A DNA stretch of 64,000 nucleotides from DASVVT01 sp036386415 (lineage in GTDB: Bacteria; Acidobacteriota; Blastocatellia; Pyrinomonadales; Pyrinomonadaceae), in assembly GCA_036386415.1 (NCBI GenBank), contig DASVVT010000067.1, forward strand, positions 1 to 64,000, read 5' to 3'. The stretch's first letter is position 1; the number at the start of each line of letters is the position of its first letter. Shown piece by piece: positions 26,601-34,078 of the stretch. A model generated the notes under the pieces. It saw only the letters and a program-made list of their open reading frames with translations, was not told where the DNA came from and ran no database searches. The position numbers and the translations under genes are program-made.

Positions 26601-28079
26601 ATGAAGAAACGCTCGATGTTCCCCGTTCTGCTAAGTTTTACGTTGCTTACGGCAGCGTCCGCGCACGCGCAGACACCTGCGGCTTCGCCGACCCCGCAAC
26701 TGACGCGCCCGCGCACAGTCACCGTCATTCCGCCGCAGCAACCGCAGGTCAGGCCGACGCCACAGCCCACACCGCGAGTTGCTACGCCACAGCCCACGCC
26801 TTCGACAGTGACTCGCACGCCGCAGGCCACGCCGACACCTGCCGGGACACCTGCGCCGCGAGTCATACCCACGCCTTCGAGCGTGCTGCCATCGACGGGT
26901 ATTGTAACGGGAACGCCCTCGCACTCGCTCAGCATGAGCAAGATACGCGCGCATCTGACGGAAGCGCAGCGCCTGCTCAAATCGCGTCCCGTGCCGACCG
27001 TTATAACTACACAGTCGTTTCCCAACACGGCCATCAATCCATCCGTGTCCCCTGCGCCAGCTACGCCGAGCGGGTCGCCCTCTCCGTCCATGTCACCGTC
27101 GCCAACGCTTTCAGCGCCAACGTCGCAGCCTCCGCCGCTTTCCTCCACCTCTTTTGTCACGCTCGCGGCACTCGACACGGCCACATCGCAGATACACTTG
27201 ATCACGCTGCCGAAGGACCTCTTTTTGAGTCGCGGCGCGGCGGCGACCGTGACGACGCAATTGGGAACGACCGTGCAACTGCGTATCGTGCGCGCCAACG
27301 GCGTCAACACAGCCGTCACTGTCTTCGACAGCGCGGGGCGTTCCCTGACGCCGCTCGTCGTTCAATATCCGATTGAGCGTAACGGCTACCTGCGCGAGAT
27401 GGCTTATTACACTTCAGCGCACCCTGCGCTCCTCTCGCCGGAGGTCGTCAAAGCAGGACAGGCATACGTGCGCACGATGCTCGATCTGGCCGCCAAACGC
27501 CTGAAGGATAAGGGCGTCACGATTCCTCCGAACCTGATCGACATAGCCGAGCGATTGTGCATCGTCGAGCACGTGGATCACTCACGCTTCAACCGCGAAA
27601 ATCGGATCGCACTCTATGAAGAGATTTTTTCCCTTTACGCTTTGAACGAGCTGGACACTTACCGGTACTCCGTGAGCACTGCCGGGGCGGGCGGCATGAT
27701 CCAGATGATCCCCTCCACGTACCAGATGATTCGTCGCCAGCATCCGGGCGTCGGTCTCAACCCTGATTTCGTCGCAGGCATGCGCAACCACGGCAACGCC
27801 CTGGAGGCGATGCTGCTTTACATACTGGATACCTGGAACTATCTCGCGCGCGACCCCGATGTGATGTCCGCGATCAGCTCCAAGATCGCAACGCAGCCTG
27901 AGCTGATGGCCGCCGGATACAACTCGAACCCGGCGCGCCTGCCAAATTACATCTACAGGGGCGGCACGGCCTGGCGCACGCTCATTCCGCGCGAGACGCA
28001 GATCTATTTGCAGATCTATCGCTCGGTTGACAGCCTGATTCCGATGAAGCCGCGCGCCGGAGCTTCAGGCGCGAGATAA
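26601..28079 (+). CDS. Secreted lytic transglycosylase-like protein with Pro/Thr-rich linker
   Basis: 492 aa. Signal peptide (residues 1-24, cleavage after ASAHA), then about 160 residues rich in Pro, Thr, Ser and Gln, then a C-terminal SLT-type domain. The motif STAGAGGMIQMIPSTYQMI aligns with the AGAxGLMQxxPxT box of soluble lytic transglycosylases, and Glu350 in ALNELDTYRYSVS sits at the spacing of the catalytic Glu. The predicted role is cleavage of peptidoglycan glycan strands; the linker suggests wall or outer-membrane spanning. The ATG at 26601 is preferred over a TTG one codon earlier. Confidence 0.75.
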   Translation: MKKRSMFPVLLSFTLLTAASAHAQTPAASPTPQLTRPRTVTVIPPQQPQVRPTPQPTPRVATPQPTPSTVTRTPQATPTPAGTPAPRVIPTPSSVLPSTGIVTGTPSHSLSMSKIRAHLTEAQRLLKSRPVPTVITTQSFPNTAINPSVSPAPATPSGSPSPSMSPSPTLSAPTSQPPPLSSTSFVTLAALDTATSQIHLITLPKDLFLSRGAAATVTTQLGTTVQLRIVRANGVNTAVTVFDSAGRSLTPLVVQYPIERNGYLREMAYYTSAHPALLSPEVVKAGQAYVRTMLDLAAKRLKDKGVTIPPNLIDIAERLCIVEHVDHSRFNRENRIALYEEIFSLYALNELDTYRYSVSTAGAGGMIQMIPSTYQMIRRQHPGVGLNPDFVAGMRNHGNALEAMLLYILDTWNYLARDPDVMSAISSKIATQPELMAAGYNSNPARLPNYIYRGGTAWRTLIPRETQIYLQIYRSVDSLIPMKPRAGASGAR

Positions 28080-28374
28080 GCTGAAGGTCATCCCCGCACG
28101 CGTATTGAGAGTCATGCTAACCTCTCCCCCTGGCTCTCATCAATACGCCTCTATTGACCGGGACTCGACCAGTGTCGTATTGTCTGCACACCTCTTGCGA
28201 TCATATTCAGGTTCAGTTAAAGAATAGCATCCTCGCAGATCGAACAACGGGCGGGCCGATCTTTGTTTATAGACGCGACATCGGATTGAGCGGACAGGTG
28301 AAGGTGATCGCGTCAAACCATTTTTGTCTTTCTAGAGCAAATTTCCATTGAGTGTACTGTTAGAGCGAACGTTT
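28080..28374. other. Intergenic region, nothing recognised
   Basis: About 295 bp between the transglycosylase-like gene and the palindrome at 28375. A possible 65-codon frame here (28154-28351) has no ribosome site and no family features. No promoter or RNA motif seen. Confidence 0.4.
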
Positions 28375-28466
28375 AACCGCAAAGGACGCAAAGTCTGAAG
28401 CGCAAAGGACGCAAAGTTTTCTCTGCGACCTTTGCGTCTTCTCGCTTTGCGTCCTTTGCGGTTAAT
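28375..28466. repeat. Palindromic repeat (GCAAAGGAC family)
   Basis: Arms 28375-28416 (two GCAAAGGACGCAAAG blocks) and 28431-28466 (inverse). Confidence 0.88.
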
Positions 28467-28521
28467 CTTTCCTACAGCCAAAGGTAATCCACTCTAGATC
28501 ACATCAGAAGAGGAGAGAGCC

Positions 28522-29106
28522 ATGCTGACTGGCCTAACTCGCAAGCTCGCTTTTGCGCTCATGCTCGCAATGATTCTCGTCGCCCCTGGCTGCAAATATT
28601 TCAGCCGCGAAAACGACGATCAATTGAAAGAAGCGAACAAAATAGCCGACGAGGCCGATGCGCTCGCCGCCAGAGTCAACGATGCGCAAAGTCAGGCCGC
28701 GAAGAAAGAGGACGACATCAAGGCGGAGAAGAAGGATAAAGCGCGCATCAAGAAGTTGAATGATGAAGCGGGCACGCTCTACGATCAAGGGAGTGGGGAC
28801 GCCAGTCAGGCTGCGGACAAGTATGAGCAGGCCAGCAAGCTCAAAGTGGACGAGAAGTATCAGGAGTATCTCAAGCTCAGAGCCCAGCAGTTGCGTAAGC
28901 AGGGAGCCTATCTCGCCGCGCTCAAAGAAGCATCTCCGGCACGCGCCGATCCGAAGCTCAAACCCGGCACGAAAGCTTACAGAGACAGAATAGCGGAGGC
29001 CAAATCGCGCGCCGACCGTCTCAAGAAAGAGACAGACGAATTTAAACAGCAGGCCGACAAGATTCAGAAGGAGAACGGCGACAAATTCAAAGCCAAGAGC
29101 GCCTAG
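28522..29106 (+). CDS. Coiled-coil lipoprotein
   Basis: 194 aa. Signal peptide with lipobox VAPGC (Cys near residue 24). The rest is almost all charged helix (Lys, Glu, Asp, Ala) typical of a coiled coil, with a weak TPR-like stretch DKYEQASKLKVDEKYQEYLK. Likely anchored to a membrane facing the periplasm. No family recognised. AGAGGAGAGAGCC precedes the ATG. Confidence 0.75.
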   Translation: MLTGLTRKLAFALMLAMILVAPGCKYFSRENDDQLKEANKIADEADALAARVNDAQSQAAKKEDDIKAEKKDKARIKKLNDEAGTLYDQGSGDASQAADKYEQASKLKVDEKYQEYLKLRAQQLRKQGAYLAALKEASPARADPKLKPGTKAYRDRIAEAKSRADRLKKETDEFKQQADKIQKENGDKFKAKSA

Positions 29107-29148
29107 CCAGGATGATGTAAAAGGATGGGAAGCCGGGCGGTGCGGGGT

Positions 29149-31458
29149 TTAATCGGCAGGACGAGCATCCCTTTTTTTCTTGATGATGCTGCGCCTGCGT
29201 CGCCTCACAGGCTTTCTTGCGTGCAGCAAATCCTTATGCCGCCCCTCGAGGATATAGGCCAGTCCCTGGTGCGTGACCCCCAGCATGTGCGCAGCGTGCG
29301 TGACGTGTCCTTGCGCGGCATCAAGCGCCATCTGGATGAGGCTCCCCTCGTAGTGCTTGACCTCTTCGCTTAGCGAACAGCCCGCCCACACATCAGCCAG
29401 GTTAGCCGTCTTGTTCTGACGCAGCGCCAGGGTCTCTACGTCGTTGCGCGTAATCGTCGTTCCCCACACAGCCGTCGATACCGTTCTTTCAATCAACTCC
29501 TGTAGCTCGCGCGCATTACCCTTGAGCGGCAGCAGGCTCATCGCTTCGACGGCTTCCGGCGTAAAGGCCACCCTCTGTCCATGACGCTCAAGCGCCTCAC
29601 GTATGAAGTGCTCTGCGAGGACTGGAATGTCTTCTGTGCGCTCCCTGAGGGGCGGAATCTCCAGGTGAAAAGATTGCAGCCGGTAGAACAGGTCTTCACG
29701 AAAGAGCTCGCGCTCAACCTCCTCCTTCAGATTACAGTTGGTCGCGGCGATGATACGCACTTCCACATGCTCCAACCCGGACCCGCTCATGGATTGAATC
29801 TCCCCGCGCTCAATCAAGCGCAGGAGTCTGGCCTGATTGCTGGTGCTCAGCTCCGCGATCTCATCCAGAAACAGCGTCCCGCCTGCTGCCCTTCGGACTG
29901 CGCCTCGCTCGTCTTCAGTATCGTCTTCCGCATCATCTTCGGCGTCGCCTTTTCTGCGCCCGAAAAGCCCGGACTCGACCGGCGCTTCAGCCAGTGCCGC
30001 GCAGTTGATCGCCACAAACTCACCCGCCAGCCCGCTCCATCCATGAATCACACGCGCCAGCAACTCCTTGCCCGTGCCAGCCTCGCCCGTAATCAGCACC
30101 GGGCTCATCGTCCCTGCGATACGCCGCGCATCCCGCATGATCGCCGCCATCCGTTTCGATCTATAAACAAATGCGGATGAGCTGATCTCCGCATCCTCAA
30201 TCGCTTTCCGCCGTGCACGCTCTGCCGCAAGGATACGGCGCGCCGCCTGCCTTAACCGCTGAAGAGTTTGCGAATACTCCGAATCTGCCAGCAAACGATC
30301 CGCCAACTCATAGATGACGCGCATCTCATCCGGCTCAAGCCGCTCGCCCATCTCCTCAATCATCGTCACCGCCGCCAGACCCGCCGCCTCATTATCACCC
30401 GCCTGATGAGCCACCTCCGTAGCCCTCTGCAACGCAAACCGCGCCTGCACATCACGCCCAAGCCTCGCCAACGCCACCCCATGCGTCGTCAACGCCTCCG
30501 CCAACAATCCCTGCTCCCCACCCTTTTCCAGGCTGCGAACCGCCGACCTTACAACCTTTTCAGCTTCAGCATTTTTGCCCTGCGCGAGAAGCGCCCGTGC
30601 ACGTGCTTCATCAACTTGTGCAGTATGAACGCTATCTTTCAGCTTAACGAATAGCCTACGAGCACGATCAAAGTGTTTGTGTGCTTCAGAAAAACTTCCT
30701 TTAGTAGAGAATAAAAATCCTAGATTATTTTCAACCGCAGCACGATAGCGCGTGTGCCCAGCTTGTTCGAAGTGATAGCTTGCAGCCGCATATTCGATTA
30801 GCGCACGATCTATGTAATCTTCGCGATGTTCCGTTGTGCTAAGATTGCGTAGCACAAGAGCAAATTCATTATGGAAATTGCCTTTGAGAGTATGGCTATT
30901 GCTTCGTTCTACAAGAGATGCAGCTCCATTCAAAATAAGGAATGCATCATTGAATCGGGATGCTGATTCTTCAACTATCGCACTTCGTAATAAAGCTAGG
31001 GCTTTAAGCCCATTATCTTCATTACTGAGACGACCGATTGCTGAGCGCAATCTGATGCGCGCTTCATCATATGAACCTTCACGCCAGTAACAGAGTGCCA
31101 TTTCGATCTGTGCCTCTGCTGCTTTGGCTGTTAAGTTAAGTGACTCAAACATCCCAAGACTCTCACCAATGAGGTCTTTAGCTATTTCCTGTGATCCGGC
31201 AATTTGATGTGCACTACCAAGCCTGCTCGTTAGCAATCCAGCACACAAGAGTACCTCTGCTGCTGTGCGTTGGTCTAAGCCCTCTATTTGTGGCCGCTCT
31301 CCAATACGCTGCCACAGCTCATCCATCGCGCTCCTAGCTGCCTCATAATCGCCAGCCTCCCCCAATTCTCTAGCTAATTGGCAGCGAAGCTGTGCCTGCT
31401 GGTTGGGGCTCAGGCTTGGGTCCTTCAGTTGGCGCAGGAGTGAGGTGTGTTGGTTCAT
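29149..31458 (-). CDS. TPR - AAA+ regulator of the NtrC type lacking the GAFTGA loop
   Basis: 769 aa. Residues about 20-390 are helical tetratricopeptide-like repeats; 430-660 an NtrC-type AAA+ domain with Walker A GEAGTGKE (458-465), Walker B TLFLDEIAEL (528-537) and LFYRLQSFHLEIPPLRER; the C-terminus has a Fis/TyrR-like HTH (about 705-735) and a very basic tail. The sigma54-contact loop GAFTGA is replaced by an acidic stretch GDAEDDAEDDTED near 504, so it is unlikely to activate sigma54 in the usual way. Base composition changes in the gene: the N-terminal coding part is clearly more AT-rich. Divergent from an exported-peptide gene with two palindromes between. Confidence 0.85.
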   Translation of the reverse strand: MNQHTSLLRQLKDPSLSPNQQAQLRCQLARELGEAGDYEAARSAMDELWQRIGERPQIEGLDQRTAAEVLLCAGLLTSRLGSAHQIAGSQEIAKDLIGESLGMFESLNLTAKAAEAQIEMALCYWREGSYDEARIRLRSAIGRLSNEDNGLKALALLRSAIVEESASRFNDAFLILNGAASLVERSNSHTLKGNFHNEFALVLRNLSTTEHREDYIDRALIEYAAASYHFEQAGHTRYRAAVENNLGFLFSTKGSFSEAHKHFDRARRLFVKLKDSVHTAQVDEARARALLAQGKNAEAEKVVRSAVRSLEKGGEQGLLAEALTTHGVALARLGRDVQARFALQRATEVAHQAGDNEAAGLAAVTMIEEMGERLEPDEMRVIYELADRLLADSEYSQTLQRLRQAARRILAAERARRKAIEDAEISSSAFVYRSKRMAAIMRDARRIAGTMSPVLITGEAGTGKELLARVIHGWSGLAGEFVAINCAALAEAPVESGLFGRRKGDAEDDAEDDTEDERGAVRRAAGGTLFLDEIAELSTSNQARLLRLIERGEIQSMSGSGLEHVEVRIIAATNCNLKEEVERELFREDLFYRLQSFHLEIPPLRERTEDIPVLAEHFIREALERHGQRVAFTPEAVEAMSLLPLKGNARELQELIERTVSTAVWGTTITRNDVETLALRQNKTANLADVWAGCSLSEEVKHYEGSLIQMALDAAQGHVTHAAHMLGVTHQGLAYILEGRHKDLLHARKPVRRRRRSIIKKKRDARPAD

Positions 31459-31532
31459 GTGAGATGTGCCTTTCTATGTGAATGTCCGAAAGCTTGTAAA
31501 GCGCAAGTCATATTATGCGCCTATCCTTTCTC

Positions 31533-31550
31533 TTGCAAGAGTCTTTGCAA
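31533..31550. promoter_or_regulatory. Palindromic operator candidate, copy 1
   Basis: TTGCAAGAGTCTTTGCAA: TTGCAA half-sites in an 18-bp box, 75 bp upstream of the regulator start. Same length and arrangement as copy 2. Confidence 0.55.
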
Positions 31551-31570
31551 AAATGTTCTATTCTGCTTAG

Positions 31571-31588
31571 TTGCAAGAATTCCTGCAA
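31571..31588. promoter_or_regulatory. Palindromic operator candidate, copy 2
   Basis: TTGCAAGAATTCCTGCAA, palindromic at 16 of 18 positions, 38 bp after copy 1 start and 68 bp before the peptide gene. Sharing of 13 of 18 positions with copy 1 suggests a common binding protein. Confidence 0.55.
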
Positions 31589-31655
31589 TCTCAGTCAGGT
31601 CATAGCCCGTGCTTGACTTGATTGATAACAATGACATTTCAAAAGGAGATAACAG

Positions 31656-31877
31656 ATGAACTTCCTTCGACTCTCATTAGCCGTAATCGCGCTAATACTA
31701 ACACTCGCCATTCCCGCTTTTGCGGGTGAGATTCACACCCCAATCGCGCCGCCACCTGAGGCAGGCGAAATGGAGACAGGGGCTGCTGCAACAGGGGATA
31801 TAAGCTGCCTAGGTGTATCAGACCCATTGACGGAGATTGCCCTGAGCTTTGTGCAAAACATGTTGTCACTCTTCTAA
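31656..31877 (+). CDS. Small exported peptide
   Basis: 73 aa. Clear signal peptide (residues 1-23, cleavage after PAFA), mature part of 50 residues. The mature part has three related short segments, GEIHTP, GEMETG and GDISCL, a Pro-rich spacer and an amphipathic C-terminal helix ending IALSFVQNMLSLF. One Cys, no second for a disulfide. Strong AAAGGAGAT 7 nt before the ATG supports translation. Family not identified; I infer a pairing with the divergent regulator. Lower GC than neighbours. Confidence 0.7.
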   Translation: MNFLRLSLAVIALILTLAIPAFAGEIHTPIAPPPEAGEMETGAAATGDISCLGVSDPLTEIALSFVQNMLSLF

Positions 31878-31884
31878 GTTGTAT

Positions 31885-32112
31885 GTGCAAAAGTTCAGGA
31901 TCATTTTACCGACGGCTCTGCCGCTTGGCTGTGCGGAAAGCTTATGGCTTTTCGGCTTGGTGTTGCTCCAATCTCTCGCGAGGCTGCGCCTCGCGAGTGC
32001 AAGGCGCAGCCTTGCCAATAACAGAAGGAATGCATTATGGAAAGGCAGAGCCTTTCCGCACAGCATGGGCGGCGGAGCCGCTAAGAGCAGGGAACGATTC
32101 TGAACTTTTGAC
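31885..32112. repeat. MITE-like hairpin element
   Basis: 228 bp. Terminal inverted repeats GTGCAAAAGTTCAG / CTGAACTTTTGAC (one indel), a second pair CTGTGCGGAAAG / CTTTCCGCACAG, a GGCTCTGCCGC / GCGGCGGAGCC pair, and central hairpins CTCGCGAGG-CTGCG-CCTCGCGAG and CAAGGC-GCA-GCCTTG. No coding capacity. No clear target duplication at the ends. It directly follows the peptide gene stop. Confidence 0.6.
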
Positions 32113-32595
32113 AATTAGTTAGGCCGCTGATTTAGTTTCAATGATGCAAAGCTGCCGTGATTCTTTCACGCGCGGCTCAGTTTCAGTGTGTCTGCAATGC
32201 ATCAGTAAAAGATATTGGTTAATGCGCGACGAGTGTGGCGCGCACGACCGGGCAGAGCAATTTACTCTGTTGGGGCGAAAAGCTACCATTTTTTTCTGCT
32301 GCTGCCAAGGTGTAGAGATAGGGGCAGGGGTAGGGAAAGCTATCTGAAGGGGCAAGGCCAGGGTAGTGTGACCCGTTGAAATGTTGTGCAGGGTGTTGTG
32401 TCGAAATATCTAGTGTGCTATTGAAGGTCTCTATGGCGGGGATGTGAAAGGCTCAAGTCTGGCGAGGGGAAGCCCGTATGAAAGAGATAGGTCAACGGGG
32501 CCTAAGTCTTAACGGGAAAGGCGCTCCGGGTATCTTCGTCGTCGTCTGGTCGAACCGATCCGAAGCAGTAGATCGGTAGCTGAAGGGGATTAATT
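32113..32595. other. Long non-coding region before the cytochrome gene
   Basis: About 480 bp without a supported gene. Near the end, ACCGATC (32554-32560) and GATCGGT (32571-32577) form a 7-bp hairpin with a 10-nt loop, just before AAGGGG and the cytochrome start; it could be a 5'-UTR structure. No riboswitch motif recognised. Confidence 0.4.
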
Positions 32596-33885
32596 ATGCG
32601 AAGGCTGGGTATCAAGTACGGCGTTGGTAGCTTGATGCTGGGACTGGCTTTTGGCTGTATGGTGGCGAACTGGACGGCGAGGGGCACGAGCGCTGACGCG
32701 CGAAAGATGGGCGAAGAGGCATTCGCTGTCGGTGACATGCGGGGAGCGGAAGATTTGATGAGCGCTCTGGCGTTGAGTGAAGGTGAGAGAGTTGCTGGCA
32801 GCGATTTGCCATCTTACGCTTTGCTGCCCGCTCACGTCATCGGATTGCAGGCCGGACAGGAAGATAAACCGGTCGAACAGGTGCGCAAGAATATTCAGGT
32901 GCTCAAGGGATTGCCGGATTCGCAGTTATTTATGGCGATGAATTTCATGAGGGCGTCGCTGGGGGTCAGTTGCGCATACTGCCATGTCTTTAACGGCGGG
33001 GATAACTGGGAATGGGAGAAGGATGATAAGCCGCAGAAGCGCACTGCGCGAAGAATGATCCAGATGGTGTTCGATATTAACAGGTCGAACTTTAACGGCG
33101 AAAAGCGTGTCACCTGCTACACCTGTCATAGGGGGCAGACGGAGCCACAGGCTCTGCCGCCGCTCCCGCAGACCCCGCCCGAAGGAGGAGCAGCCGGAGG
33201 TAAGGATGAGAAACCGGCTGCACAGCTACCGACCGTGGATCAGGTCTTGAGCAGGTATGTGGAAGCGCTGGGCGGGCGGGCTGCTTTGGAAAAGCTGAAG
33301 ACGCGCGTGATGAAGGGATCGCAGATAAGATTTGACGGGACGGCCTCGCCGTTGGAAATCTACCAGGCGGCCCCGAACAAGCTTGTCGCCATCGTCACTA
33401 CTGCGAACGGGGTCGTCGCTTCGGGCTTTAACGGCACGGTTGGCTGGAGCAGGAATCCGCGCGGGCAGCGCGAGCTGAGCGGCGAACAGCTTACTCAGAT
33501 GAAGCGCACGGCCGAGTTTTATAGCGGCCTCAGGCTCAAAGAGCTTTATCCAAAGATGACGCTCGAAGGCAAAGAGAAGGTGGGGGATCGAGAGGCCTAC
33601 GTGATCAGGACGCAGGTTAGCGAGAAGAGAGTGGAGAAACTTTACTTCGACACGCAGACGGGACTGCTCATACGCAACCTTGGTCTAGACGAGACAATAC
33701 TCGGTTATATCCCCGACCAGGAAGACTTCTCCGATTATAGAGAGGTTGACGGCGTAAAGCTGCCCTTCAACATCCAGATGTCATACGTCGATCCGTGGAT
33801 CGGATGGACGCGCAAGTTTACGGAGATCAAGCACAACGTGCCCGTAGAGGATATGAAGTTTAACATTCCCGCCGCACAGAAATAG
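32596..33885 (+). CDS. Psc-type c-type cytochrome fused to a LolA-like domain
   Basis: 429 aa exported protein (hydrophobic start, LGLAFGC possible lipobox). Two heme c sites, CAYCH (126-130) and CYTCH (174-178), in a region like the photosynthetic reaction centre cytochrome c subunit family found in many non-phototrophic Acidobacteriota: VLKGLPDSQLFMAMNFMRASLGVSC is family-like. A Pro/Gly linker (195-215) leads to a C-terminal beta-rich domain (about 215-425) resembling LolA-like lipoprotein carriers. The role is probably periplasmic electron transfer; no reaction centre genes are nearby. RBS AAGGGG. Confidence 0.82.
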   Translation: MRRLGIKYGVGSLMLGLAFGCMVANWTARGTSADARKMGEEAFAVGDMRGAEDLMSALALSEGERVAGSDLPSYALLPAHVIGLQAGQEDKPVEQVRKNIQVLKGLPDSQLFMAMNFMRASLGVSCAYCHVFNGGDNWEWEKDDKPQKRTARRMIQMVFDINRSNFNGEKRVTCYTCHRGQTEPQALPPLPQTPPEGGAAGGKDEKPAAQLPTVDQVLSRYVEALGGRAALEKLKTRVMKGSQIRFDGTASPLEIYQAAPNKLVAIVTTANGVVASGFNGTVGWSRNPRGQRELSGEQLTQMKRTAEFYSGLRLKELYPKMTLEGKEKVGDREAYVIRTQVSEKRVEKLYFDTQTGLLIRNLGLDETILGYIPDQEDFSDYREVDGVKLPFNIQMSYVDPWIGWTRKFTEIKHNVPVEDMKFNIPAAQK

Positions 33886-33982
33886 GATGTTTTACGTCGT
33901 GGCTCGTGCAAAACACACTCAGACCTGGGCCGACGTTCATACTAGAGCAGGTTGCAGATGAATTTACCAGAGTCAGCCAAAT

Positions 33983-34054
33983 TGTAGGGGCAGGGCTTGT
34001 CTCTGCCCGTGTCGTAACGTAGTCATTCGGGCAGGGATAAGCCCTACCCCTACA
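33983..34054. repeat. Palindromic repeat (TAGGGGCAGGGC type)
   Basis: Arms 33983-34009 (TGTAGGGGCAGGGCTTGTC... CTGCCCG) and 34028-34054 (its near-exact inverse), between the cytochrome and the convergent ABC gene. Within each arm GGGGCAGGG/TGCCCG units recur. Confidence 0.8.
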
Positions 34055-34078
34055 GTTACCCTTTGGTAAAGGCAAACT

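Noticed and set aside
28154..28351. 65-codon ORF after the transglycosylase gene
   Set aside because: No ribosome site, no coding character, no family features.
29149..31458. Calling the TPR/AAA+ protein a sigma54 activator
   Set aside because: The GAFTGA loop is replaced by an acidic insertion, so sigma54 contact is unlikely.
31849..32122. Small ORFs inside the MITE-like element
   Set aside because: They are read through hairpin DNA on both strands and depend on symmetry.
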